Below, one piece after another: positions 41,000 through 49,878 of a stretch of 64,000 nt of DNA. The notes beneath the pieces are model-generated. The model worked only from the letters and a program-made list of their open reading frames with translations, did not search any database and was not told the DNA's origin. The position numbers were made by a program, and so were the translations under genes. Source of the DNA: SAR202-VII-2 sp965263165 (GTDB lineage: Bacteria > Chloroflexota > Dehalococcoidia > Lucifugimonadales > SAR202-VII-2). Each line of letters starts with the position of its first letter. Within the stretch, counting starts at the first letter, position 1. Location: positions 1 to 64,000 of the forward strand of contig OZ253584.1 in assembly GCA_965263165.1 (NCBI GenBank), read 5' to 3'.

Positions 41000-42069
41000 T
41001 TAGCCGGTCACGTAGTCCGCCCACAGCTGCATCAGGGCGCGGCGTCGCTCGAAGAGGTCGGACCTGGCGTAGGCCTGTTCGGTCGCATTGCCCAGGAGGT
41101 GGGCAAGCGCCGCCTCCGAGACAGCCCACGGCGTGTCCGTCTGCTCCAGCGTCCAGTTCTTGAAGCTGCTCCGGAACCCGTGGACCGTCGCCCGCTCCGC
41201 CAGCCCCACCGCACGGAGCACCTTCGTTAGCGTCATGTCGGACATCGCCGAACCCGGCTTCCGCGGCGACGGGAACACCAGCCCGCCTTCATCCGCTGGG
41301 GCGGTAGCCGCCACTCCCGGCCCTGGAGGTCGATCTCGTCCCAGGTTGCGCCCCTCGCCTCCCCGGAGCGGGTCGCCGTGAGCGCCAGGAACCGGAGGCA
41401 CAGCTTGGCGGATAGGGAGGCTTGGGACGATGCCACAGTTTCCAGCGCCGCCCCGACTTCCTGATAGGGCAGCGCTCTAAAGTGCGCCTTCACCCTCGGC
41501 ATCGGGGGCAACGCGCCATCGATGGCTTCTCCCGCCGGGTTGGTCTCCATGTAGCCGTGCGCCATGGCCCAGCGAAACACCGTCCTCATCCGTTGACGCA
41601 CCCGCCGGGCTGTCTCGGGACGGGTCGTCCATATCGGGGTGAGGACATCCAGCGCGTCACTGCGGCCTATCCGGTCCAGGGGCGTGTTGCCCAGCGCCGG
41701 CATGGCGTGACGCTCCAGGGTCTGCGCCCAGCCGGCGCTGTGCCTGGCATTCCGCCATCGGGGTTTGTTCGCCTCATGGACGGTGCGGGCGGCTTCCCTG
41801 AAGGTCGGCATTGCAGGCGAGCGCTTTTCCGCCAGGGGATTGCGGCCCGCCGCAACGGCGGCCCGGTTGTCCGCCGCCTTTTCGCGGGCTTGAGCCAGAC
41901 TGACGGTCGGAAACGCGCCTAGGCCGATGTCGCGGCGGCGTCCGTCGATGGTGATGCGCTGCACCCAGGACTTCCGCCCTGCCTTGCTGATGTAGAGGTG
42001 CAGGCCTCCGCCATCTGAGTATCGGCCAGGGTCTTTGATGGCCTTGGCCCGCGTCGCCGAAAGCGCCAT
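41000..42069 (-). pseudogene. P4-type tyrosine integrase with internal frameshifting deletion
   Basis: Start ATG 42069: the arm-binding domain (GRYSDGGGLHLYISKAGRKS), then a core-binding domain and the first catalytic Arg in TATRSGEARG. At about 41270-41300 the sequence runs from PQRMKAGG straight to LVFPSPRK in another frame, lacking the roughly 25 residues with the catalytic Lys. The second frame still has HGFRSS (His-x-x-Arg), HLLGN and the nucleophile Tyr in AYARSDL. It lies 158 bp from the 3' end of tRNA-Ser(GGA), in the same direction, and presumably brought in the island. Now probably inactive. Confidence 0.85.
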
Positions 42070-42227
42070 GGGAACCCCCTCCGTGGTGATAGGTTCCCAC
42101 ATATATTACCACATCTGAGGCAGGAACCCCAGGGATGCATGCGGTATCCCTGGGCACCGAATTGGCGCACTACAGCTACGAGATTGGGGATTCCTGGGAC
42201 GGCAAAGGAAAGCCTCGGAGTGAGTGG

Positions 42228-42316
42228 TGGCGGAGAGGGCGGGATTCGAACCCGCGAGGGGCAAGGCCCCTACACGCTCTCCAGGCGTGCCTGTTCGGCC
42301 ACTCCAGCACCTCTCC
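42228..42316 (-). tRNA. tRNA-Ser (anticodon GGA)
   Basis: Minus strand. Acceptor GGAGAGG pairs with CCTCTCC, discriminator G and encoded CCA at 42230-42228. The anticodon loop reads CTGGAGA (GGA), a long variable arm is typical of Ser, and the T loop is GGTTCGAATCC. It is the likely integration target: its 3' end faces the integrase. Confidence 0.93.
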
Positions 42317-42388
42317 GTGGGACCACGCTGCGGCTGCGCTTCTTCCAAACCGCCGGTTGCAGCCAGGTTCAGGGCGGCGATTGTCGTC

Positions 42389-42479
<91 letters not shown>

Positions 42480-42539
42480 GGGCCAGGCGTCTCTCCGACG
42501 CCTCCCCTATAGTACAGCGCTGGGCGCATCTCCGGCTAG

Positions 42540-42670
42540 GTGTGTTTGCCAAGGACGTTGCTCCAGGCGCAAGGCGAGAGAATCCTCTCCTCCCTTCCCC
42601 GGGTGCGGAAGGTTAGGATGGGGCCGCTCAACAACCGCTATGGGGACTACAGCTAGGGCCGCCGGGCTCC
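42540..42670 (+). repeat. Conserved intergenic element, copy 1
   Basis: About 120 bp that align with 60966-61090: ACGTTGCT, AGGCGCAAGGCG, CTCCTCCCTTCCC, GGAAGGTTAGGATGGGGCCGC, CAACAACCGCTATGGGGAC and a GGGCCGCC end, with small gaps. Same orientation in both. Possibly a dispersed repeat or a structured RNA. Confidence 0.6.
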
Positions 42671-42762
42671 GTCATGACGGGCCCCCCGTCAAAAGAGCTA
42701 CGCAAGGGGCGGCGGGGAAACGGATTTGCCTGGGCCTGAGACCTGCCCCCGCGAAAACAGGC

Positions 42763-43704
42763 TCAGCTCGACGGCTCCGCCACCGGACCGCTGGGAGCGG
42801 CGTCGGCCTCGCCGTTGGCCGTGGCGCCTTGACCAAGGTCGGCCTCCAGAGCCGTATTCAGCGCGTGGATGGCCACCTCGATCTGGCCGTCGTCCGGCTG
42901 GCGGGTGGTCAGCGCTTGCAGGGCCAGGCTGGGGTACAGGATGAATCGCACCACCGGGTTGCGCCGGTGGAACCCACTGAAGCGTATGACCTCGTAGGCA
43001 ACGCCCGCGATGACCGGAATGAGTACAATCCTCGACGCGATCAGCCAGGGCAGGCTTGGCCTCCCGAAGAAGGTGAAGAACACGATGGCCAGCACCGCCA
43101 CCACTAGCAGGAAGGCCGTGCCGCAACGAGGATGGGCCGTTGGATGCTTGCGAATCCCTTCGAGGTTCAGCGGGTCGGACGCCTCATAGGCGTGGATGGT
43201 CATGTGCTCGGCGCCGTGATAGGCAAAGACCCGCTTCACGTCAGGCATCAGCCCTATGAGCTTGATGTACCCAACGAAGATCACCAGGCGCAGCGTCCCC
43301 TCGATCACGTTGACCACCAAGTGCGACTCAATGTAGCGCTCCAGGGCCGACGCGGCAAAGAGGGGAGCAACGAAGAAGATCCCTATGCCCACCAGCAGCG
43401 AGACGGCCACCATCCCAGCGATACTCAGGCCGGACAGCTCTTCGCCTTCTGCCTCGCCCATGGAAACGTTGGCCGAGTGGGTCAGGGCGCGCATGCCGAG
43501 TCCCAGGGTCTCAATAAGAACGATGACGCCGCGGGCCAAGGGAAGTTTGCGCACCCAGCCGTTATAGATGGCGCTGAGGGTCCAAGCAACCGTGGACACG
43601 CTGCCGTCGGGCCGACGCACCGCAACCGCGGCATACCTCTGGCCCCGGATCATGACGCCTTCTATGACGGCCTGTCCGCCGTAGGGGAAGCGCGTCTCAG
43701 CCAA
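42763..43704 (-). CDS. DUF1385 membrane protein
   Basis: 313 residues. FPYGGQAVIEGVMIRG near the start and the HPRCGTAFLLVV and YHGAEHMTIHAYE motifs are family hallmarks. It has four or five membrane helices (about 85-115, 120-135, 205-225, 235-255). Function unproven; the family typically sits next to rpmE, as here. The C-terminal about 25 residues are disordered. No odd features. Confidence 0.9.
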   Translation of the reverse strand: MAETRFPYGGQAVIEGVMIRGQRYAAVAVRRPDGSVSTVAWTLSAIYNGWVRKLPLARGVIVLIETLGLGMRALTHSANVSMGEAEGEELSGLSIAGMVAVSLLVGIGIFFVAPLFAASALERYIESHLVVNVIEGTLRLVIFVGYIKLIGLMPDVKRVFAYHGAEHMTIHAYEASDPLNLEGIRKHPTAHPRCGTAFLLVVAVLAIVFFTFFGRPSLPWLIASRIVLIPVIAGVAYEVIRFSGFHRRNPVVRFILYPSLALQALTTRQPDDGQIEVAIHALNTALEADLGQGATANGEADAAPSGPVAEPSS

Positions 43705-43761
43705 AGCTGCTCCCGATAGAGGGCCGGGGCCCCTCTAGAAGACCCCGATGAGTGTGCAAGG

Positions 43762-43965
43762 CTACTGGAGGTTGAACCGCCGCCTGAGGCGCTCCACCCG
43801 CCCTTCCGTGTCGACGATGCGCTGCTCGCCGGTGAAGAAGGGATGGCACTGGCTGCACAACTCCACCCTCAGCTCTCTCTTCGTTGAGCCCGTGATGAAC
43901 GTGTTGCCGCAGCTGCACGTGACCATGGCATTTTCGTGGTACGTGGGATGAATGTTTGCCCTCAT
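43762..43965 (-). CDS. rpmE: 50S ribosomal protein L31
   Basis: 67 residues with the zinc-binding form of L31: CSCGN (about 17-21) and CSQCHPF (about 37-43), start MRANIHPTYHENAMVTC. Binds the central protuberance of the large subunit. Lies between rpmA and the DUF1385 gene on the same strand. Confidence 0.97.
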   Translation of the reverse strand: MRANIHPTYHENAMVTCSCGNTFITGSTKRELRVELCSQCHPFFTGEQRIVDTEGRVERLRRRFNLQ

Positions 43966-43989
43966 AGTTGGCGCCTTCCTGTTACGTTT

Positions 43990-44012
43990 GGGGAGGGCCT
44001 TGGGCCCTCCCC
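43990..44012. terminator. Hairpin between rpmA and rpmE
   Basis: Perfect 10-bp arms GGGGAGGGCC and GGCCCTCCCC with a TTG loop. On the minus strand it follows rpmA by about 27 bp. No U-run follows, so it may be a weak terminator or an mRNA-stabilising end. Confidence 0.5.
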
Positions 44013-44039
44013 CCTGAGCGTTCTTGGATTCGGCAGGCC

Positions 44040-44294
44040 CTAGCCTGGATACACGCTCACCCGCTTGCGCTGTCGCGTCGCGTGCTCGAACTTCACCTTG
44101 CCGTCAACGAGGGCGAAGAGGGTGAAGTCCCGCCCCAAGCCCACGTTCCTGCCGGGGTGAATCCGCGTCCCCCGCTGCCTGACGATGATCGTGCCGGTGC
44201 GCACCGCGTGGCCGTCATATCGCTTGACCCCCAAACGCTGGGAGTTACTGTCGCGGCCATTGCGGCTGCTGCCTCCACCCTTCTTATGCGCCAT
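44040..44294 (-). CDS. rpmA: 50S ribosomal protein L27
   Basis: 84 residues, begins MAHKKGGGSSRNGRDS without the cleaved Firmicutes leader. GVKRYDGHAVRTGTIIVRQR is the conserved core; its N-terminus reaches the peptidyl-transferase centre. Directly downstream of rplU (29 bp), the usual order. Confidence 0.98.
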   Translation of the reverse strand: MAHKKGGGSSRNGRDSNSQRLGVKRYDGHAVRTGTIIVRQRGTRIHPGRNVGLGRDFTLFALVDGKVKFEHATRQRKRVSVYPG

Positions 44295-44323
44295 GATAGC
44301 TCCAAATGAGAGCGGGCCTTCAG

Positions 44324-44644
44324 CTAGTCCGTCTGGATCTCCTTGATGCGGAGGGCCGTATAGGGCTGGCGGTGGCCTGTGAGCTTGCGGTACCGGTTCT
44401 TGTTCTTGAACTTGAGAACGCGAATCTTGTCCCGCCTACCCTGGGCCTCCACCTCAGCAACCACCTTCGCCCCGTCAAGCAGCGGAGACCCTAGCTTCAC
44501 GCCGTCGTCGCCTGAGACCATCAGAACGTCCGTCAGCTCCAGGGTGTCTCCGGGGTTGGTCTCCAGCTTCTCGACTTTGAGCAGGTCGCCGGGGGCCACG
44601 CGATACTGCTTGCCTCCGGTCTTGACAACGGCATAGATGGGCAT
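44324..44644 (-). CDS. rplU: 50S ribosomal protein L21
   Basis: 106 residues: IYAVVKTGGKQYRVAPGD at the start and KIRVLKFKNKNRYRKLTGHR near the end. SD GGAGAC. First gene of the rplU-rpmA message, under a strong promoter just upstream. Confidence 0.98.
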   Translation of the reverse strand: MPIYAVVKTGGKQYRVAPGDLLKVEKLETNPGDTLELTDVLMVSGDDGVKLGSPLLDGAKVVAEVEAQGRRDKIRVLKFKNKNRYRKLTGHRQPYTALRIKEIQTD

Positions 44645-44661
44645 GGTGTCTCCTGCCCCAC

Positions 44662-44691
44662 AGTGTAGGGAATTCGCAAGCTGGGTGTCAA
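44662..44691 (-). promoter_or_regulatory. Promoter of rplU-rpmA
   Basis: Minus-strand TTGACA (44691-44686), 18-bp spacer, TACACT (44667-44662), followed by the rplU SD and start. Near-consensus sigma-70-type promoter. Confidence 0.7.
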
Positions 44692-44780
44692 GGAAGAATT
44701 GGTTGGTTGTCGTTGTGCACGAGCCTGTCAGAGTCTAACTGTTCAATGAAGATGTCAGTCCATGAGAGAACCGCTGATGC

Positions 44781-45530
44781 TCAAGGCGCTCCTCCGCGTT
44801 TCCATTTGAAAACGTTCCATACCGCAAGCGCCACAAGGGCCAGCGCGACTGGTCCGTACAGGTGTGCAGTTGCCAGGAAGACCGGTGGCGCGACTGATGC
44901 CGCCAGGTAGAGTAAGGACAGTCCCAGCCCCAAAAAACGCCAACGCCCTCTGTGGCGATCACTCGAGATGATCGCGATCCCCGCGACGACTCCTATCAAT
45001 CCCATCGAGGCGAGGACGGGAACTACTGGGAACCAGCCTCCCCTTGGCAGAGAGGCCACCGAGATGACTGGCGCCACAAGGAAGAGCACGCTGAGGGCCA
45101 CCGAGAAGCAAACGGCCACCAGTGACGCTATGGCCAGGTGGCTTACGATCATCCTGTGGCCCCGTAACCGGCGAAGGTGCTGCCGCGCCATCCACCCGGC
45201 AAAGAACAGCACGGATGTCCCTCCCCCGTAGATCAGGGTGAGCATGATGATGAACCCGATGGGGTCTGAATCATAAGAGAGCGGCCCGCCGATAGCCGAA
45301 GCGATAGAAAGGCTGGCCAACACGCCGATGGGGAAGAGCAGGACATTCTTCAGCCCTGGTGACAACCAGCCCGCAAGGACGGGAGACAGGCCCAGGGTGA
45401 TTGCCGCGAACGGGATGAGAAACCAGGCGCCCGTGGCGGTGTTAAGCACCGTGAAGGACAATCCGACACCCGCTCCCGTAATCGCGGCCAGTCCAACCCT
45501 CGCCGCGAAAGAGCCCTTGAGGAGAGTCAT
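44781..45530 (-). CDS. Polytopic membrane protein
   Basis: 249 residues from ATG 45530 with about eight hydrophobic segments in pairs, no soluble domain and a final basic KWKRGGAP. No family recognised. Its start overlaps the end of the AAA_14 gene by a few bases, so the two may be co-transcribed, though a functional link is doubtful. Confidence 0.6.
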   Translation of the reverse strand: MTLLKGSFAARVGLAAITGAGVGLSFTVLNTATGAWFLIPFAAITLGLSPVLAGWLSPGLKNVLLFPIGVLASLSIASAIGGPLSYDSDPIGFIIMLTLIYGGGTSVLFFAGWMARQHLRRLRGHRMIVSHLAIASLVAVCFSVALSVLFLVAPVISVASLPRGGWFPVVPVLASMGLIGVVAGIAIISSDRHRGRWRFLGLGLSLLYLAASVAPPVFLATAHLYGPVALALVALAVWNVFKWKRGGAP

Positions 45531-46879
45531 AGCCGCGGCGTCTCCCAAAGCAAGCGTATCGGCGCGGCGTAGAGTCCGTCTCCGAAGCTCGCACTCATCT
45601 CGCCGTCGTAAAGCACCACGCCCCCCGCGAACCGGCTGCCCGCCGCATCCCTGAGCTTCCGCAGTCCCCGGAAGTCCGAGGCGGTCACCGTCGCACTGGC
45701 CTTGACCTCCACGCCCGCGACTGCCTGCGCGCCCCGCTCGATGACGACATCCACCTCAGCTCCGTCCTTGTCCCGAAAGTGGAAGAACGACATGAAGGCA
45801 TCGTGCCAGCTTGCCTGACGCCGCAGCTCCTGGTACACGAAGGTCTCCAGGAGCTGTCCCCGAAGGGACGGGTCGGCCGCGAGGCCATCGGCATCCATCC
45901 CGAGCAGTGCGCAGGCCAGCCCTGTATCGCCCAAGTGTAGCTTCGGCGTCTTGACCAAGCGGCTCAAGCGGTTACTGTGCCAGGGTGGCAGTTGCTCCAG
46001 CAAGAACACGCGCTCAAGCAGGGTGATGTAATCGCCTATCGTGGGACGGCTGACTCGGAAAGGTTCCGTCAGACCGGAGAGATTGAACAGCGTGGCGGTC
46101 TGCGCCGCCGCAAGCGACAACAGCCTCGGCAACACGTCGAGGGAACGGATCCGGGAGATATCTGGCACATCCCGTTGCACCTGGGCATCGAGGTAGTTTC
46201 GATACCAGTCGGCCCGTCGTCGGCCGGCGGGCCGCGCCAGCGCAGCCGGATATCCCCCCCATACGATCCGCTCGCCGAGTTCTCTCCCCAACCGCTCGGT
46301 CCGTTTTATCTCGAACCCGCCGCTGAACAGGGCATCGAGGAAGCCGGGGGACCAGTCCCCGGTGAGGCCGGTGGGCGAGCTGCGCTGCATCTCGCACTGC
46401 GCCAGGGGATGTAATCGGACCGTGTCCATGCGTCCGGCCAGCGAGTCTGTAAGCCCTGGGCTGTGTAGGACGTTGCTCGAACCCGTCAGGAGGAAGCGGC
46501 CCGGCGCGCGCCTCCGATCCACCTCCATCTTCAACGCCGCAAAGAGCGCAGGCGCCCTCTGTACCTCGTCCAGGACGACCCGCTCGGGCAGATCGGCGAC
46601 AAAGCCCAACGGGTCGGCCTTGGCGCCCTCGCGAGCAACGGCATCGTCGAAGGTGAAATACGCGTAATCCCTGGGCCTAGCGGACAGGAGGCTCAACGGG
46701 CGGCCTCCCGGCGTCAACCGCGCATCTCCAAGCGTCAGATGTTCCGGCGTACAGACCATCTGGGCAAGGGTGGTCTTGCCGCACTGGCGCGGCCCGTGGA
46801 TCAGGACAACCGGCGAATCCTCCAGCGCCTCGGTCAAGCGCCGTTCTACGAAGCGGGGGTAGAGGACGTTCTCAGCCAT
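45527..46879 (-). CDS. AAA_14/DUF4143 ATPase
   Basis: 450 residues. Walker A VVLIHGPRQCGKTTLAQ (about 25-41), Walker B ERVVLDEVQRAP, sensor FLLTGSSNVL, and a C-terminal DUF4143 half with a PD-(D/E)XK-like FRDKDGAEVDVVIERGAQ and VAGVEVKAS. Many copies of this family occur per genome; role unknown (suspected mobile or conflict-related ATPase). ATG 46879 is preceded by an unusual promoter in four tandem repeats, and the message would be nearly leaderless. Confidence 0.88.
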   Translation of the reverse strand: MAENVLYPRFVERRLTEALEDSPVVLIHGPRQCGKTTLAQMVCTPEHLTLGDARLTPGGRPLSLLSARPRDYAYFTFDDAVAREGAKADPLGFVADLPERVVLDEVQRAPALFAALKMEVDRRRAPGRFLLTGSSNVLHSPGLTDSLAGRMDTVRLHPLAQCEMQRSSPTGLTGDWSPGFLDALFSGGFEIKRTERLGRELGERIVWGGYPAALARPAGRRRADWYRNYLDAQVQRDVPDISRIRSLDVLPRLLSLAAAQTATLFNLSGLTEPFRVSRPTIGDYITLLERVFLLEQLPPWHSNRLSRLVKTPKLHLGDTGLACALLGMDADGLAADPSLRGQLLETFVYQELRRQASWHDAFMSFFHFRDKDGAEVDVVIERGAQAVAGVEVKASATVTASDFRGLRKLRDAAGSRFAGGVVLYDGEMSASFGDGLYAAPIRLLWETPRL

Positions 46880-46970
46880 CGGCTGATTGTAACTTTTTAT
46901 ACCGCTAATTGCAACCTTATCTATCGTCTGATTGCAAGTTTGCCTGTCGGCTGATTGCAAGGTTATCCTT
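46880..46970 (-). promoter_or_regulatory. Four tandem 22-23-bp repeats forming the AAA_14 promoter
   Basis: Units at 46880, 46903, 46925 and 46948 share CG-x-CTGATTGCAA (plus-strand reading). On the minus strand, TTGCAA (46914-46909), 17 bp, TACAAT (46891-46886) gives a promoter only 6 bases from ATG 46879, so translation would be leaderless. The repeats look like phased operator sites. Confidence 0.6.
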
Positions 46971-47146
46971 CGCCAACCGCAAGGAGGTCCGCTGGTTTCA
47001 GGGCCTTGATCACACTATTTGGGTCGATTTCCCACCGGACAGGCAGGGCGGCAAGCCAACGACTGTGGAAGCGGTCAGCAAGAAAGACGCCAGGGATGCT
47101 CTGAACAAGCCGGCGCGGGCCGTTGGAAGTTGGATGAGGTCATTGG

Positions 47147-47455
47147 ACGAGCGCTTACGAAGACGCCCGCCCGCTCGATAACGCTGCGAACAAGGGCTTA
47201 CGAAGACGCCAAGTCGATCGATGGCGCCGAGCACATGAACTTACGGAGTCGCCCATTCGCTCGATGCCATCGCGTAAGTAGCTTACGGAGACGCCGGTGC
47301 GCTCAATGCCGTCGCGTAAGCAGCTTGCGGAGACGCTGGCCCGCTCAATGCCGTCGCGTAAGCAGCTTACGGAGACGCCCGACCGCTCAACGGCGCCGCG
47401 AACAAGCGCTTACGGAGACGCCCGACCGCTCAATGGCGCCGAGCACAGGGGCTGT
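47147..47455. repeat. 42/43-bp tandem repeat, about 7 copies
   Basis: Units such as CGCTCAATGCCGTCGCGTAA followed by GCAGCTTACGGAGACGC, each with a small palindrome CGTAAG-N3-CTTACG in the better copies. Lengths of 42 and 43 mix, so no reading frame survives; it is a non-coding VNTR, not a gene. Confidence 0.75.
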
Positions 47456-48320
47456 TGGGTCCGTTTGAAGGCCCACCCCCGGCGAATCCCCCCATCCCTG
47501 CCCCCGTTCTCAGGGGAAAGCTGGGAAGGAGGTCTTTTTGCTTCACCTGGCAAGGAGCTTCCCAACGCGCCAGGTGAGCAAACGACGCCCCCTCCGTCCC
47601 CTCAAGCAGGGTGCAGGGGGCGCAGCCCCCGCCGGGGGTACAGGGGGAGTCCCCCTGTTCCTAAAAACGTTGGAGGGTGGGCAGGTGGGACAACGGCGCA
47701 GGCCAAGCCAGTCCCTTCGCTGATTGAGGGCGCACGCCAAGACAAAACTATCCGTCCCCATCGGCGGGCGGACGCCGGAGTCCGGGGCCCCTGCCACACC
47801 CCCCTTGCAATATACGAACGGGTGTGCTATAGTACCCCCATGAAGTCGGCCACCGGCCCCCTTCTCTTTCTCGGAGCCTGCCGCATACATGAGCACTGGG
47901 GGCTAACCACAGAGAATCCCCCTGTGGCAGGAGCGCTGAGGGAACAACCCAAGGGGCAAGACCCTCCGAGGAAGGCTGGGATCGAAGCGAATACCGCTTC
48001 GAGACTAGCTCTTTGGAGCCGCTAAGGCTCGTCTCGGTTTCGCGGCGGCTCGCGACGGCTCCGTCTCAGATCTGTCCCGGCTCCGTCACGGCTCCCTTCG
48101 AGAGCCGGCTGGTAAACGTCGCGAAGTGTCGCCAACTGTCCCACAGTCGTGACATCTGTCCCCTGGAGTGCTATGGATTACCGCTCTCGCTCTCGCCACC
48201 TACCGCGCAAAACACGAACGGCGCGACGCCTACAGGCAGGAGCGCAGTGGGTTCCGGGGCGGGACGGATATCCGGACGGTGAAGCGGCCCCGGCGCTGGC
48301 GTCGCCGGGCTCGCATCGGC
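47456..48320. other. Long intergenic region with hairpins and a stray promoter
   Basis: Contains GGGGGCGCAGCCCCC (47614-47628) and CAGGGGGAGTCCCCCTG hairpins, and a promoter-like TTGCAA, 17 bp, TATAGT (near 47806-47834) leading to no convincing gene. No protein family seen. Confidence 0.45.
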
Positions 48321-48487
48321 GACAGGCTGAAGGCGCTCTCCTCAGCCTCGCAGACAAGGCCATCGAGGTGATGAAAGCAGCGCTTGCGGCGAACGACACC
48401 AGCGTCGCCGAGTGGACCGTCGAGCGCGCCAACGTGCGGCCCCACCAATCCCTATCGCAGCACCCACTGGCGGGCTACAATCTCTGA
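48321..48487 (+). pseudogene. Decayed C-terminal fragment
   Basis: The frame ends LADKAIEVMKAALAANDTSV, AEWTVERANVRPHQSLSQHP then LAGYNL. VRPHQSLSQHPLAGYN looks like the end of an IS3/IS481-type transposase, and the part before it like a different helical protein, so it may be a chimera of two relics. No start. Confidence 0.35.
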
Positions 48488-48540
48488 AGAACCCCGCCAA
48501 GCAACTCAGCCTAGCTTGGATTGGGTTGTTCAGAGGTTCC

Positions 48541-49878
48541 CTATGTCCGGGAGCCAGCCTCAGCGGCTTTGGCCTGGTAAGCCTCGTCCAGCAGTTCCAC
48601 GACGTGACAGACCCTGCCCGGCAGCCCCGCCGTGTTCAGGGCCGTCTGCAACTGGATCAGGCAGCCGGGATTGGCGGTGGCAATCACGTCGGCGCCCACT
48701 TCAGCCAGGTGCGCGGTCTTGCGCTTCATCAGGCGCTCAGAGAAGGCTCGCTGTGTAACGGTGTAGCTCCCAGCAGCCCCGCAGCAGACCGACGCTTCCT
48801 CCATCTCCACCATCTCGACGCCGGGGATGGCCTTCAGAAGCTCGCGGGGCGCCTTACTGATGCGCTGGGCATGAGCAAGATGGCAGGGGTCCTGGTACGT
48901 CACCCGGGCATTGACCTCGCCCAGCCCCTCCTCGAAAGGCAGGACGGCCAGGAACTCGTTCACGTCCTTGACCAACGCCGTGAAGCGCTCAGCCTTCCCT
49001 GCGTACTCGGGGTCGTTGTCTACCAGGTAGTGGTACTCCTTCATCGTGGAGCCGCAGCCAGCCGAGTTGACGATAATGGCGTCGGGTTCGTGGGCCAGGA
49101 ACGTATCGATGTTTCGCTTCGCCATCTCGCGGGCTTGGTCTCGAACACCTGCGTGGGCGTTGAGGGCGCCGCAGCACCCCTGCCCCATCGGCACAACCAC
49201 GTCGTAGCCATTCCGCTGAAGCACCCGCACCGTGGCGTTCATAGCCTCTGTATACACCAGGGGCATGATGCACCCTGACAGAAGCGCCACCCTACCTCTT
49301 CTGGCGCCCTCGGCAGGATGGACGTTGGGCGATGGCCCGAAGATGCGGCGGGGAATGGCAGGCTGGGTGTCGTGAAGCATGGCCACGTTGCCTGGCAGCA
49401 GGCGCAGCACCCTCGCGCCGCTCACCAGACTCTTCAGGCCCAACCGCTGGTAAAAGCGGGCGAGCGTGGCAAGAAAGACCAACCTGCCCTGATGGGGCAG
49501 CAACTGGCGAAACGCGACCCACCGGAACAGCCGGGCCCGCCACGATCCGGGTTGCTTTCGCAGGGCCTGGGTGCGCGTCAACTCCATCATGTGGCCGTAG
49601 GGCACCCCCGACGGGCACGCCACCTCACACGCCCGGCACTCCAAACACAGCGACCAGTGGGAATTGACCGCCTCCGTGATGCCTATGCGCCCCTCATGGG
49701 CGGCGCGCATCAGGTAGATACGGCCACGGGGCGATTCCGTCTCTAGGCCGGTCTCAAGGTAGGTTGGGCACACGTTCAGGCAGAGCCCGCAGTGTACGCA
49801 CTTGTAGAGGTCCTGCTCGCTCGGCGCCTCCGGCCCCATGAAGTCCGAGGCCGTCAGCGTGCGCTCTTGCTCGCTCAT
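48541..49878 (-). CDS. glcF: Glycolate oxidase iron-sulfur subunit
   Basis: 445 residues from ATG 49878. Two 4Fe-4S motifs, CVHCGLCLNVCP (about 28-39) and CLECRACEVACPSG (about 79-92), then two CCG domains (SGCIMPLVYTEAMN..GQGCCGALNAHAG; DPCHLAHAQR..ASVCCGAAGSY). Passes electrons from the flavin subunits of glycolate (or D-lactate) oxidation to the membrane pool. It overlaps glcE by 4 bp (ATGA). Last gene of the glcD-glcE-glcF operon. Confidence 0.93.
   Translation of the reverse strand: MSEQERTLTASDFMGPEAPSEQDLYKCVHCGLCLNVCPTYLETGLETESPRGRIYLMRAAHEGRIGITEAVNSHWSLCLECRACEVACPSGVPYGHMMELTRTQALRKQPGSWRARLFRWVAFRQLLPHQGRLVFLATLARFYQRLGLKSLVSGARVLRLLPGNVAMLHDTQPAIPRRIFGPSPNVHPAEGARRGRVALLSGCIMPLVYTEAMNATVRVLQRNGYDVVVPMGQGCCGALNAHAGVRDQAREMAKRNIDTFLAHEPDAIIVNSAGCGSTMKEYHYLVDNDPEYAGKAERFTALVKDVNEFLAVLPFEEGLGEVNARVTYQDPCHLAHAQRISKAPRELLKAIPGVEMVEMEEASVCCGAAGSYTVTQRAFSERLMKRKTAHLAEVGADVIATANPGCLIQLQTALNTAGLPGRVCHVVELLDEAYQAKAAEAGSRT

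Noticed and set aside
47147..47455. Possible CRISPR array
   Set aside because: Units are contiguous 42/43-bp repeats without unique spacers, and there are no cas genes nearby.
47806..48024. Promoter and 62-codon ORF starting at 47839
   Set aside because: The promoter match (TTGCAA-17-TATAGT) is good, but the ORF has no protein-like features; kept only as a note in the intergenic entry.
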